A model generated the notes under the pieces. The model was given only the letters and a program-made list of their open reading frames with translations, ran no database searches and had not been told where the DNA came from. The position numbers and the translations under genes were made by a program. 50,588 nucleotides of DNA. Source: Cyclobacteriaceae bacterium (lineage in GTDB: Bacteria > Bacteroidota > Bacteroidia > Cytophagales > Cyclobacteriaceae). Shown here piece after piece: positions 33,441 to 42,927 of the stretch. Position 1 is the first letter of the stretch. Each line of letters begins with the position of its first letter. The stretch is taken from NCBI GenBank assembly GCA_958296015.1, contig CATQIH010000010.1:1-50588 (forward strand), in the 5' to 3' direction.

Positions 33441-34847
33441 TTATTCTAAATACATGTTCTCTAATTTCTTAAATACAGCATACTGCTGAACATATTTATC
33501 CTTTTCTACTGTGTTTGAAGCCTGATAGCTAGAAGAAAGCAGTTCTTCTGCCTTAGCCGCTAAACGCATACTCTCACTGAGATATTCTTGAGCAATTTGC
33601 GACGCTTTGATACGCTCTGCTTCACTCATTTTCAACTGATTCTCTTCATTGAGCTTGTCATGCAAGTCATCAGCATACTGCTGGTAACGCTTGGCCAACT
33701 GGCGATAAGTTAAAGCAAGTACTTTTTTGCGCCTGCCAGCCATTTCTGTCATAGTAAGCTGGTTGGTAGCTATTTTGTGCGTAAGGTCTTTTAACTGATC
33801 AAGTTTATCGGGGATGAGCAATTCAGTATCAAAAGTAGTTAACTCCCTGTAGAGGTCTTTTCCTGCCTGAAAAGTGGTTTTACCGGATTGATATATATCT
33901 TGTATGCTATGTGCATAATCAAGCACTTCGTCGGGTACTTCCAGAGTAAAAGATTGCATCATCTCCCAATCCATTGCAGACATTTTTAAAAAACGCACGA
34001 TACCTACCTGCTTGAGAAGCTCAATCTTATCTCTTTGTAGTTCATACTTTCCCTCTGCATTCTTTTTGAAGATATTTTGCATGATATTTTCAGCAGCCAG
34101 TTTAACCCAATACTTAAAGTTTTGCTTACCCTCCTGTTTTTCTTTTACTGCTTTTTCTGCCGGGTCTATGACAGGTACACCCGGTGCCCTGGGCAATATT
34201 ATATCAAGTAAAGCGGCATTCTTTTTCTTAAGCACTTTCAGAACGGGTTCCAATTGTGTATAAAGCAGTTCAAGCGCCAAATCTTTTCCTATCTCTGTAA
34301 CTTCATCTTCTAAACCTTCCAAAAATTCATTCAACTGGTCTGCATACTCGTCATCTGATTCAAAATAGATGGTATCTTCTTGTGGATCATAAGTAAGAGA
34401 GCCGTATCGTTGAGGCATTTCAATACCTTGTTCATTAGCCAAATCATATGCTTGGTTTCTGACCTTGTTTGCATTCTTTTTAATATAATAGTGCTTGTAA
34501 TCATCCTTAAAATGATCTTCCCAATCACTTTGTCCCCAATCTTTCCAGCCGAAGTCATCCAGTCCATCGCCATCAATTTCATCAATGTCTACATTGGGAG
34601 GTAGCGTAGGAAAACCGTCATCATCATTCTCATTATTTTCCTCTTCCTCATCAGGATAATCGTTTCCAAAAGGCCACTCGGAGTTTTCATCCTTATCATC
34701 CTCTTTATCATCTTCGTCTTCATCATCTTTAACAATGCCAAAGTCAGAAAGCCAATCGAAAGGATCGGTATCCTGAGAATCATCCTGAGCCTGGACCAAT
34801 AGTGGAAACAAGGTCAGCAACCCTATTAAGAAGGAAAATCTAGTCAT
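33441..34847 (-). CDS. Exported helical transfer protein with acidic N-terminal region, paralog 2
   Basis: A 468-residue protein with a clear signal peptide (MTRFSFLIGLL...VQAQ). Residues about 20-110 form an extremely Asp/Glu-rich region (runs such as DDEDEDDKEDDKDE). The remaining helical part ends with the same MSEAERIK-x8 motif as its neighbours. Acidic stretches of this kind can bind calcium or basic partners. It is larger than its two paralogs because of the acidic insert and a longer middle. Transfer role inferred from the operon. Confidence 0.7.
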   Translation of the reverse strand: MTRFSFLIGLLTLFPLLVQAQDDSQDTDPFDWLSDFGIVKDDEDEDDKEDDKDENSEWPFGNDYPDEEEENNENDDDGFPTLPPNVDIDEIDGDGLDDFGWKDWGQSDWEDHFKDDYKHYYIKKNANKVRNQAYDLANEQGIEMPQRYGSLTYDPQEDTIYFESDDEYADQLNEFLEGLEDEVTEIGKDLALELLYTQLEPVLKVLKKKNAALLDIILPRAPGVPVIDPAEKAVKEKQEGKQNFKYWVKLAAENIMQNIFKKNAEGKYELQRDKIELLKQVGIVRFLKMSAMDWEMMQSFTLEVPDEVLDYAHSIQDIYQSGKTTFQAGKDLYRELTTFDTELLIPDKLDQLKDLTHKIATNQLTMTEMAGRRKKVLALTYRQLAKRYQQYADDLHDKLNEENQLKMSEAERIKASQIAQEYLSESMRLAAKAEELLSSSYQASNTVEKDKYVQQYAVFKKLENMYLE

Positions 34848-34887
34848 GAGATAATTCTTGCTATTTATTTTCTTTATCTTCCTTAGC

Positions 34888-35721
34888 TTATTCCTCGCTT
34901 AGAAGTTGATTCAGCACAGTATACTGACGGTACTGCTGCAAAAGTTTTTGCTGCACAGGAGCTTCCCGGCTTACTTCTTTGCGGATAATCTGGTCACAGA
35001 GCAGCCGTAGTTCCAATGCTTTTCGCACATAGGAGGCCGTTGTCTCTAACAGTTGAATACGTTCTGCCTCGTTCATCTTTAAAACATCAATTCTGGTATA
35101 AGAATCGCTCCCTCTTTGAAGAATATCATTGAGTTGTTTGGCTTTTGTTAACATGACCTCAGAAAGCTGATTGTAACTCAAGGCAATCTGTATGCTCTTT
35201 CTAGCAGAAGCGTAAGAGAACACTTCCCGATTAAAGATTTGCTCGCCGCTACCAGCGGTAATTTGTGCATATTGCTTAGGCAGTTTCTCCTCAAAGCTAT
35301 ATTCAAATACATCCTGCAACATTTCCGCTCCAAACGTGACATCAGCACTGCCGTAACCCTTTATCATAGGGTGATCACCCGGAACGATGTTATTGATGTA
35401 TTTTCCTAAATTAGTAGAAACACGAGCCGTAGCTTCCATCTCAAAATCGATATTGCTGATGCCCAAATGATCTTTTTTAATAAGTGCTTTCACTTCCCAA
35501 AGAGCATCATCAATGTTTTGCTGTAACTCACGGATATTATGTACAGTCTCTTTGATATTAGAGGCAATCTCATTGGCATCTTTGATGACTTTATTCGTTT
35601 GCACAAGGATTCCGCCATTAACGATAGTGGCAGCGATATCACCAGGGTCTATCACTACAAATTGGGCATAGGTGAATGTATTGATACCAATCAATGAAAC
35701 GGTCAGTAACAGCTTTTTCAT
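34888..35721 (-). CDS. Exported helical transfer protein, paralog 1
   Basis: A 277-residue exported protein with a signal peptide (MKKLLLTVSLIG...TYAQ) followed by a hydrophobic stretch and long helices (IKETVHNIRELQQNIDDALW), reminiscent of TrbJ/VirB5-like proteins. The C-terminal MNEAERIQLLETTASY motif is shared with the next two genes. Of the three it looks most like a classic VirB5-type protein. Function inferred. Confidence 0.72.
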   Translation of the reverse strand: MKKLLLTVSLIGINTFTYAQFVVIDPGDIAATIVNGGILVQTNKVIKDANEIASNIKETVHNIRELQQNIDDALWEVKALIKKDHLGISNIDFEMEATARVSTNLGKYINNIVPGDHPMIKGYGSADVTFGAEMLQDVFEYSFEEKLPKQYAQITAGSGEQIFNREVFSYASARKSIQIALSYNQLSEVMLTKAKQLNDILQRGSDSYTRIDVLKMNEAERIQLLETTASYVRKALELRLLCDQIIRKEVSREAPVQQKLLQQYRQYTVLNQLLSEE

Positions 35722-35744
35722 AGAAAATTAGTTTTATAAAAGCT

Positions 35745-36386
35745 CTATTTTTCAGGTATGAACTGAATTTTAAGATTAGGCAGAGGCCCTTCATAGAAGT
35801 TACCTTCAATGTTGATACTGTCTAATGATAGTACTTCAAACTTCCACTCCATATGATAACCTCTATACTCTGTACCACTACCCTCAGGACGCTTGAAATC
35901 AAAGAATTGCCTCAAAGCAGTGTTATTCTTAAATGACGCTTCCGCAGTTGTGAAAGATCCTTGAAGGTTTAAAGAAAGTCCATCATCAATAGATTCAGGT
36001 TCATTGGGATTACAGCGTGAACTTTCATCGTCATACCGATCAGTAAAATTGATGATTACTCTGTCTCCTGTTTCAAAACTAAAATTGTACACATCATCTT
36101 TTCTGCAAGGTGATAGTTGAGCATACAGATCAACAATTTTAGTAGAATCAACCTTGGAAGGATCTGCTGAAAGTTCTGACAATACAGTAGAATCTTCAAA
36201 AGTCAGCCGACTAACTTTCCATGTTTGCCTGGAGGCATGATCAACCCAAAAATTTTCTATTGATTCAGGACTAGCAAGAAAGTTAGTATCAACCCCCGGT
36301 GCTGGTGTAGGGTCCCCTCCCCTATCGCATCCTAATAGCATGGATAAAAGAGCGATTGAGCAACATAAATAATAGTATTTTTTCAT
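35745..36386 (-). CDS. Lipoprotein of the transfer operon
   Basis: A 213-residue lipoprotein: MKKYYYLCC start, hydrophobic segment, lipobox LLGC with cysteine about residue 20, and a beta-rich, acidic body with no family I know. It sits directly after the VirB10-like gene, with gaps of about 23 bases on both sides. It could act as the VirB7-like outer-membrane anchor, but it is much longer than classic VirB7. AT-rich, normal codon use for the operon. Confidence 0.7.
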   Translation of the reverse strand: MKKYYYLCCSIALLSMLLGCDRGGDPTPAPGVDTNFLASPESIENFWVDHASRQTWKVSRLTFEDSTVLSELSADPSKVDSTKIVDLYAQLSPCRKDDVYNFSFETGDRVIINFTDRYDDESSRCNPNEPESIDDGLSLNLQGSFTTAEASFKNNTALRQFFDFKRPEGSGTEYRGYHMEWKFEVLSLDSINIEGNFYEGPLPNLKIQFIPEK

Positions 36387-36408
36387 AAGCTTTTTTTTAC
36401 CAATATAA

Positions 36409-37401
36409 CTATCCTTTGGCTATATAGATTGGATATCCATCAGGAAGTTTAATTGTACGTTGTTTCTGGCGCTTACGCTGAAGGATAGCTCTTGAAACAT
36501 CCTGCACTACCTCATAGGGTAAGTCAGCAATGCCACGCCCAGCTGAGCTGTAGGCTGTGCGGTTGATGGCTTGTTCCATGTCCTCGTGCTTGGGCCGATT
36601 GATTAATATACCATGCGCATATTGATCATCATACACTTGGTAGCTTACATTGTAGCGCTCAATGCGGCCTATTGTAATATGTATCACATTGGCATTCATG
36701 CTTACCTGTCCGGTAAAGACAGTGCCAACAGGCACATTTTTTCCTTTAACTTGCAGCGATTCACCTAATCTTAATTTGATGAAAGAACCAGATGCTATCT
36801 CCTGCTCTCCATACACATAGCATTGAATATATTCCTTCTCCTGATTGCTCACCAATCGTGCCGTGGCAAAAGGATTCTGAACGACTTTCACGATTGTGTC
36901 TGTCTGCTGCTTAGTTGTATCAACTACCTCTACGGGTATGTGAACGACTTTTACGACAGTTTTGACTTTGGGTTCAACAACCTGTTTTTGCTTTTGAAGC
37001 GTGTCTTCCTTTACTTGAGAGGGTTCTTCCGAAGTTTGCTCACTTTGATCGTAGGTTATTTTTCCATAGTCTACAGCCACAATATCTCTTCCTCTTACAA
37101 TTCTTTCGTATCTACCCTGTTTCTTAACCTGATTTTTTTCAGTGATTTTCTCTTGAAACTGTTCTATTTTGCTCTTTGGTGCATTTTGTTGATAATCCTC
37201 TTTTTTTATGGTTTCTTCAAGATTTGCCTTTAAGTTTACTTTGGGGCCTGCATGATGTCTATAGATTAAAAGTACAACTACTAATCCCAGCATCAGGCAG
37301 ATGATAGGAATCCATAGGATATTTTTGAGTAAGAACTTTTGCACTTTCTTGCGAAAGGTTATTTTGCTCTGGTACTTCTCTGGGTTCTCAATGCGCTCCA
37401 T
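36409..37401 (-). CDS. traM: TraM-like conjugation protein (VirB10 equivalent)
   Basis: A 330-residue protein with a cytoplasmic basic start, one membrane segment (about 28-48), and a long Lys/Gln/Val-rich periplasmic linker (about 55-190). The conserved C-terminal domain begins FATARLVSNQEKE and includes GSFIKLRLGE and VGTVFTGQV. This layout is that of VirB10/TraM, which spans the envelope. It follows the VirB9-like gene by 16 bases. Confidence 0.85.
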   Translation of the reverse strand: MERIENPEKYQSKITFRKKVQKFLLKNILWIPIICLMLGLVVVLLIYRHHAGPKVNLKANLEETIKKEDYQQNAPKSKIEQFQEKITEKNQVKKQGRYERIVRGRDIVAVDYGKITYDQSEQTSEEPSQVKEDTLQKQKQVVEPKVKTVVKVVHIPVEVVDTTKQQTDTIVKVVQNPFATARLVSNQEKEYIQCYVYGEQEIASGSFIKLRLGESLQVKGKNVPVGTVFTGQVSMNANVIHITIGRIERYNVSYQVYDDQYAHGILINRPKHEDMEQAINRTAYSSAGRGIADLPYEVVQDVSRAILQRKRQKQRTIKLPDGYPIYIAKG

Positions 37402-37417
37402 AATCTAAAAAAAAGCT

Positions 37418-38266
37418 TTAAAACAGATCTGATTTGCTCATTAAACCAGGGGGTATTTCAAGTTGTAACGAACGAATTCCTGTAGTTTCCCGAATGGTAA
37501 CCATGACTGCTCCCTGATCCCCTACTGCATATACAGGTATAGCGATAAAATAGTCCTGAGAATCATAAGGGCGAACATCCACCAAATTTCCTTTTATCAG
37601 AGGTACTACTGGTACTTTGTTGACTTTCTTTTTACTGAGGATTCTTTTGCGATAAAATTCCGCATTTTCCACACTGATGCTTTCCATGCGGTATATAAGC
37701 CCTGAGTTGTTTTGCAGGCGCAGCTTTAGGTAAATCGCAGAATTATCAACTTTGAGATTAATGAGTGACCACTCTACCTTATTGCTGGATACCCCTATAT
37801 CATAGATTTCGCGTTTATGATCATCCAGCAGATAGAGCCGTTCTTCAATCAGGGAAATGTCTACTTCGGGCACATAGTTTTCCCTGTTATAAGAAGCTGC
37901 TTTGTTAAGCGTTTTGTCCCGAAGATCGTATAAAATTTTTTCATTGTGAGGCCGAAAGCACAGAACGCCAGCAAAGGCTTTCCCTCCTGCCTCTACAAAA
38001 ATGGTGGTTGTAGTAGCCGAATCGGACCGGGCTGTTACATAGACTGCATTTTTTTCAGCCCTGGCGCCAAAGTCTTCCACCAATACCACATTTTCCGGTA
38101 AGTTATCAGCATATTCTCTTTGCCCACCCAAATCAAAGAGAGAAATATCTTCGTCAAACACCAGGTAGGTGTGCTGTGTATTATTGACATAAATAGTATC
38201 TGTAGCATAAACTGTCTGAGCCATCAGTACAAGAAATAGCAGATATAAAACTTGTTTGCTCATCAT
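37418..38266 (-). CDS. traN: TraN-like conjugation protein (DUF4138, VirB9 equivalent)
   Basis: A 282-residue exported protein (signal peptide ending about VYAT) matching DUF4138/TraN: TYLVFDEDISLFDLG, NAVYVTARSD, then IYLKLRLQNNSGLIY and VTIREttG near the end. It forms part of the outer ring with TraM. Here TraN precedes TraM, as VirB9 precedes VirB10 in classic systems, whereas CTnDOT has M before N. Confidence 0.87.
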   Translation of the reverse strand: MMSKQVLYLLFLVLMAQTVYATDTIYVNNTQHTYLVFDEDISLFDLGGQREYADNLPENVVLVEDFGARAEKNAVYVTARSDSATTTTIFVEAGGKAFAGVLCFRPHNEKILYDLRDKTLNKAASYNRENYVPEVDISLIEERLYLLDDHKREIYDIGVSSNKVEWSLINLKVDNSAIYLKLRLQNNSGLIYRMESISVENAEFYRKRILSKKKVNKVPVVPLIKGNLVDVRPYDSQDYFIAIPVYAVGDQGAVMVTIRETTGIRSLQLEIPPGLMSKSDLF

Positions 38267-38269
38267 AAT

Positions 38270-38878
38270 TTAGTTTTTAGAGGTTTGCTCGTAAGGAATA
38301 AAATCCAGATTAGTAATCTGTAAAGCATAAGGATTGCGTTTGCTGCGGTAAGTAGTTACGATATTATACTTGAGGGCAACGGCTAGCTCTGTTTTGAGGT
38401 CATCTCCGATAAAGTGCCGCTGCTTAAAATAAGCCCGTACTGCGGGTAGTACGCCATTGTTTTGAATTTTGATAGAATCAATACTTACTTCTGTTCTAGA
38501 ACCCCAGCGTGTATAGTTGTCCTTGACCTTTGCTTTTTCAAATTGTTCAATAATTAAAAGACCCGACGGTTCATCAATCAAATGTGCCGCATCATCAATA
38601 TGATGCTCATAGGTTTCTGCATCATGCGCAAACATGCTAAAAATAAAATCCTGAGAATGGTTGTTGATCTCTATGGAACTCACCTCTCTGCTGTTGGTAC
38701 GCCGGGCCTCAAAAGTGCCATTATCTTTTACCACATAGATCACCTCTTCCTTATTGTCAACAAGCTGTTTGTACTGCATAAAATAAAAGGTTGTGGCACC
38801 TATAAATCCCAACAAGGATATGGCAGCAATAGACCTCATGGCTTTAAAAGCTCTGTTATAATCTTTGATAGTTTCCAT
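38270..38878 (-). CDS. traK: TraK-like conjugation protein (VirB8 equivalent)
   Basis: A 202-residue inner-membrane protein with one membrane segment (about 15-34) and a periplasmic VirB8/NTF2-like domain (FEKAKVKDNYTRWGSRTEV..., AYFKQRHFIGDD). It matches Bacteroidota TraK in size and layout. It is three bases from the next gene in the operon. Its role is to nucleate the inner-membrane complex. Confidence 0.85.
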   Translation of the reverse strand: METIKDYNRAFKAMRSIAAISLLGFIGATTFYFMQYKQLVDNKEEVIYVVKDNGTFEARRTNSREVSSIEINNHSQDFIFSMFAHDAETYEHHIDDAAHLIDEPSGLLIIEQFEKAKVKDNYTRWGSRTEVSIDSIKIQNNGVLPAVRAYFKQRHFIGDDLKTELAVALKYNIVTTYRSKRNPYALQITNLDFIPYEQTSKN

Positions 38879-38881
38879 AAT

Positions 38882-40150
38882 TTATTCTTTCTTAGGTCCT
38901 AATGAGTATTTAGGTTTGTGTTCATTATCAGGCAGCGCATTTGTTTGCGCTGCTGGAAGCCTGCGCTCAGCAGGTATTCTACCTTCAGAGGCATAAATGA
39001 CCGGTGAATTTTCATATTGCTGATTTGCCTGGGGAATGATCACTCTTTTTCTGTTTCCAGAATGTCCAATAGACTTTTGGTAAACAGAACGCCCCGACAA
39101 ATTGCCCTGACTTCTGGATGACATAGGATAGGCAGCATAGCTGGTTCTCACGCCTTGCTGAGGCTGGCTGCCCATGGTGAGCAGCCCTGCCTGGTTGCGC
39201 TGTTCGCTACCGCTGCTTGCGTCTGTAGCCGCAGTGGCGGAGCCGCTACTGGCAGAAGATTTAGCAGGTGAACCACCTGCTCCGCCACCGGCTGCCATAC
39301 GTAATACCCCTGCTGCAGTAGCTAATGGTGTCATGACCATTTTCGAACCTGCCATGGCCACTACCGTTTGGCCGATGGCAAGCGAGGTAAGGTAGGGAAC
39401 AAACAGGTACATAATAGCGGAAAGCATCGTAAGCAAGCCTATTGTCATTTCTTCATCTCCACCTAGCGCTATATCAGCGATAAGCTGCACATTTAATGCC
39501 TTCAGAATAGCATCCAGCACAGCAATGGTAATGTTCCAGTAGCAAACAACGATGAAGTTTTTGAACCAGTGGGCTGCAAATCCGCCAAACCCTGGTATCA
39601 GGCTGAGCACCAGGGGAATCGGGCCACACATTAGCATATAGCAGTAGACAATGTTTTTGAAAAAGACCATCCCGTAACGAAACAGTATACCTATTGCCTG
39701 CCAAGTGAGTGAGGTGCTTAATGCCCACCAATTTTGTAACCAGTCAAAGGGATTGGCCTGGTCTGCTAAGTGTCCTGCCCATTTTTTGGCTAACTCCCAC
39801 ATGCTTTGTTCTTCTTCGGCCATACCTAATTTCTGTTGAAGGGCTGTCCATATATTGGTAAGTTTGAAAGAAAGCTCAGCCTGGCCTCGGAGTTGTTCTC
39901 CAATACTATAAAAGGCATCACCAATCATCGGCATGATCTCAGCATAGGTAAGTAATCCGATGAGTACCATCAGTATAGGAACAAACTGAGGCAGGGTAAA
40001 CTTAAATTTGTAAGAAAAATAGCTCTTGAATACCTCTACAAAAATACGCAGCAATAAAATAGATGAAGCAAGTGATAAAGCTCCCTTGATGAACAGATTC
40101 ATCAAGTGCTCTACCATCGTGGCAAGTTGCCAACCTTCTAACATTTCCAT
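38882..40150 (-). CDS. traJ: TraJ-like conjugation protein (VirB6 equivalent)
   Basis: A 422-residue polytopic membrane protein with at least six hydrophobic segments (about 20-35, 45-70, 150-185, 195-225, 230-280) and a hydrophilic Ser/Gln-rich C-terminal tail (about 300-422). The IPLVLSLIPGFGGFAAHWFKNFI part is typical of TraJ/VirB6-like proteins. Its ATG overlaps the last base of traG. It forms part of the inner-membrane channel. Confidence 0.85.
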   Translation of the reverse strand: MEMLEGWQLATMVEHLMNLFIKGALSLASSILLLRIFVEVFKSYFSYKFKFTLPQFVPILMVLIGLLTYAEIMPMIGDAFYSIGEQLRGQAELSFKLTNIWTALQQKLGMAEEEQSMWELAKKWAGHLADQANPFDWLQNWWALSTSLTWQAIGILFRYGMVFFKNIVYCYMLMCGPIPLVLSLIPGFGGFAAHWFKNFIVVCYWNITIAVLDAILKALNVQLIADIALGGDEEMTIGLLTMLSAIMYLFVPYLTSLAIGQTVVAMAGSKMVMTPLATAAGVLRMAAGGGAGGSPAKSSASSGSATAATDASSGSEQRNQAGLLTMGSQPQQGVRTSYAAYPMSSRSQGNLSGRSVYQKSIGHSGNRKRVIIPQANQQYENSPVIYASEGRIPAERRLPAAQTNALPDNEHKPKYSLGPKKE

Positions 40151-42621
40151 TAAGCTGCTGAAGTTTTACGTTGCACATATTCTTCCAGTGCCAGTGCCTG
40201 ACTGCCATACTTTTTCATCAAACGAATGAATTCGTTACGCTCTTCAGGTTTAGAGGAGAGCACCGCAGCGTGTTCAGCAGGTGCTTCCAGCGCATATGCC
40301 CTGATGTCCTCTCCCATCTTGATAAGAATATCACGGTAAGAACCGCCATCTCGCAGAGAAGCCAGAATATCCTTTCCATGCTCGGTAAATCCTAAAGCCG
40401 TACCTACTTCATCGCGGAGTTTTGCATCAGTATGGCGTAAAATGATCTTGGTGGCAGCATTGGCTAAAATAGCATCCTTATGCATACTTTTGACAATGTC
40501 ATTGATATTTTGAGTGATGATCCAGATAGAGCCTTTTAGCTTACGGATGGTACGAAACATGGCCATCATGAAATCACCAAGGGTACCCTCGAGCATAGAC
40601 CAGGCCTCATCAATGTAAAGATATTTTTCATCGTCAGGGAATCGTTGTAATTGGTCTAGTACTAGCTGGATGATCAACTGGGTAACGATAGGGTAAAGCT
40701 TTTCTTTCTTTTGAATTCTAGCCAAATCAAAACAAAGCAGATCATATTCACTCAAGTCTTTCTGTACCTCTCCATTCAATAAAGATTTTAATTGTCCATT
40801 GTAATAAGGACGCAAAACCCGCAGGAACTCTACCAGGTTAAAGAATTTAAAATCAGCTTTTAGCCCTTTTTGCCCATCTTCTTCAGACTTTGCCAGCAAT
40901 GCCTGGCAAAACTCATAGTAGGTACTAAATTTAGCTGCCTTGTCTTCTTTACTGATGTGTTCATAATAACTGATGAGCGTATCTTCTAAGATGGTCTTTT
41001 CAATTTCTTTGATCGTTTTCACACCATCCGTACCCTTCCATGCAATGCAAAGCAGGCTAAGCAGGAAATCTATTTTATCTTCATCATAAACGTATCTTCC
41101 CTCTTGGTCTCTGGCAGCATGGAAGGGAGCAAACGACATAGGTTTTTCCGGATTATATTCAAAGTAGGTATGCTCAAACTTCTCACCATTCAGCATCAAC
41201 AGGGTATTACGGTACGTCCCTCCCACATCGATGATCACTTGTCGTGCGCCCCTTTCTTTACGCTGAATCATAAAATATCCATTGGTAAAGCTTTTACCTC
41301 CTCCGGTCTCTCCTACAATGATCGCGTTCTGGTTATTAAGTTTGGTGTTGAAAAAATTAACCAACAACGGGTTCCTAAAACGATCACACAGCACATCACC
41401 TTTAAGAGCACTTCGTGTGTTGCTGATAAAATTAAAATATTTAGATCCCATTTCATCACTCATGAGCATCCAGCGATAGTTATTATATGCGTTTCCCGGG
41501 GTGTTGGCAAAGAATAAAGCAAGTGTGTCCGAGCTTTCTACAATGCATTCAGCATTGGCAATGCTTCGCATATCTCGCTTGGCTTGTTCCAGGTAAGTTT
41601 GACGAATATTAGGGTCTGCATCATATACCATCACATTGACTGACATAGATACCAGGCGATGGCCCTGATCGCGGATCATCCCAGTGAATTCTTTGATGTT
41701 ACCTCCCTCAATATCATTGTCCTGAGAACCCATCCAGTCGGCTGCCATACTGGCATTCCAAAAATAGTTATCATCCAGACGCTTCAACTCTTTTTCAGTA
41801 TCTTCTATTTTTAAGGTTGTAGTTGTGATGTGGGGTATTTGCATATAATTGCCCAACATATAAGTATAAGGCGCGGTAACCCCATGCATATTGACAACGG
41901 CATCCTCAATGTAATTACCTCTACCTTTCATAGAGATTATGTTGACTCTTTTTTCTCCCACTTGTATACCATCCAAGTCTGCAGACATAGCACATGCTAA
42001 ACCTGTGTCGTTAGGCTGATCAAAATTTAAGGTATAATACTGGGCATATAAAGACTTTAAAGCAGTTTCATCCATGCGTTTGAGCTTGATTCCATAAAGT
42101 CCCTGTAATCCACTGACAAATTCACTGGCTTGCTGTTCAGCAATACCCAGGGTTTCTTCAATGCGCGCAAACACGTTACCAAGCATATTTTTGGATGCAA
42201 GTAGCAACGTATTGAAAGGATGAAGATCAGTGCGAACTTTTCCTACTAACGCAGGAAAGCTGATAAATAAATACCCTTCGTGATGCAATGCCAAACTATA
42301 AGCAAAGTGCTTGTTGGTTTTAAGTTCAAAATACTCCCTGGCATCAAGGTTTCCCTGATACTCCTTAAAATGATATACATCAGTTTTCTGTACAGTTACA
42401 TATTGGGGGAAAGTGACTAACTGTTGCGCCAGCGTATGGTTAAATGAAGCATACTTAGCAGGAGACCAAGTTTCCATTTCGGCACATTGAATATGAAATC
42501 CTACAGCCACACGGCCATCTTTGAAAACTACTTTGTTGTTCTCAAAGCTAAAAATGGGTATAACTTCTGTAAGGTCTGTCTCATTTCTTTTTCGGCGTGG
42601 CCGATTGATTAGATTGATCAT
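40150..42621 (-). CDS. traG: TraG-like conjugation ATPase (VirB4 equivalent)
   Basis: An 823-residue cytoplasmic ATPase. The N-terminal half is the VirB4/CagE-type domain. Walker A VGETGGGKS lies near residue 437 and Walker B KYLYIDEAWSM near 665. QNINDIVKSMHKDAIL and LRHTDAKLRDEVG belong to the usual C-terminal part. It powers pilus assembly and transfer. It overlaps the VirB3-like gene by 41 bases and is complete. Strongest single marker of a type IV secretion system here. Confidence 0.95.
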   Translation of the reverse strand: MINLINRPRRKRNETDLTEVIPIFSFENNKVVFKDGRVAVGFHIQCAEMETWSPAKYASFNHTLAQQLVTFPQYVTVQKTDVYHFKEYQGNLDAREYFELKTNKHFAYSLALHHEGYLFISFPALVGKVRTDLHPFNTLLLASKNMLGNVFARIEETLGIAEQQASEFVSGLQGLYGIKLKRMDETALKSLYAQYYTLNFDQPNDTGLACAMSADLDGIQVGEKRVNIISMKGRGNYIEDAVVNMHGVTAPYTYMLGNYMQIPHITTTTLKIEDTEKELKRLDDNYFWNASMAADWMGSQDNDIEGGNIKEFTGMIRDQGHRLVSMSVNVMVYDADPNIRQTYLEQAKRDMRSIANAECIVESSDTLALFFANTPGNAYNNYRWMLMSDEMGSKYFNFISNTRSALKGDVLCDRFRNPLLVNFFNTKLNNQNAIIVGETGGGKSFTNGYFMIQRKERGARQVIIDVGGTYRNTLLMLNGEKFEHTYFEYNPEKPMSFAPFHAARDQEGRYVYDEDKIDFLLSLLCIAWKGTDGVKTIKEIEKTILEDTLISYYEHISKEDKAAKFSTYYEFCQALLAKSEEDGQKGLKADFKFFNLVEFLRVLRPYYNGQLKSLLNGEVQKDLSEYDLLCFDLARIQKKEKLYPIVTQLIIQLVLDQLQRFPDDEKYLYIDEAWSMLEGTLGDFMMAMFRTIRKLKGSIWIITQNINDIVKSMHKDAILANAATKIILRHTDAKLRDEVGTALGFTEHGKDILASLRDGGSYRDILIKMGEDIRAYALEAPAEHAAVLSSKPEERNEFIRLMKKYGSQALALEEYVQRKTSAA

Positions 42622-42913
42622 GCGTAAATAAATTAGGGCGTATTACATATATCTTTTTTGGTGTAAGCAACCATGCAATCCTGCTATGCAGATACATGGG
42701 TACTTTCTGCTTATTGGCACGCTTTAATACAATAAACAGTACAACCGTGACGACCAAGGCTAATGGATATACCATCTTAGGCAAGTCAATGAAATTGCGT
42801 AACAAATTGATTACGAAAAACATGACCATTGTCACCGACAGGAATATTCCCCAATCCTCAAAGGAAATTCCGAATATTCCTGACGGTTTGTCTAACTTTT
42901 TGTAGCTTTTCAC
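42581..42913 (-). CDS. traF: TraF-like conjugation protein (DUF4133, VirB3 equivalent)
   Basis: A 110-residue membrane protein: KPSGIFGISFEDWGIFL, two close membrane segments (about 24-42, 48-65), then a basic tail with MYLHSRIAWLLTPKK, the DUF4133 pattern. It lies 14 bases after the VirB2-like gene and overlaps traG. Function: inner-membrane partner of the VirB4 ATPase. Confidence 0.88.
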   Translation of the reverse strand: MKSYKKLDKPSGIFGISFEDWGIFLSVTMVMFFVINLLRNFIDLPKMVYPLALVVTVVLFIVLKRANKQKVPMYLHSRIAWLLTPKKIYVIRPNLFTHDQSNQSATPKKK

Positions 42914-42927
42914 CGATTGTGTTTCTT

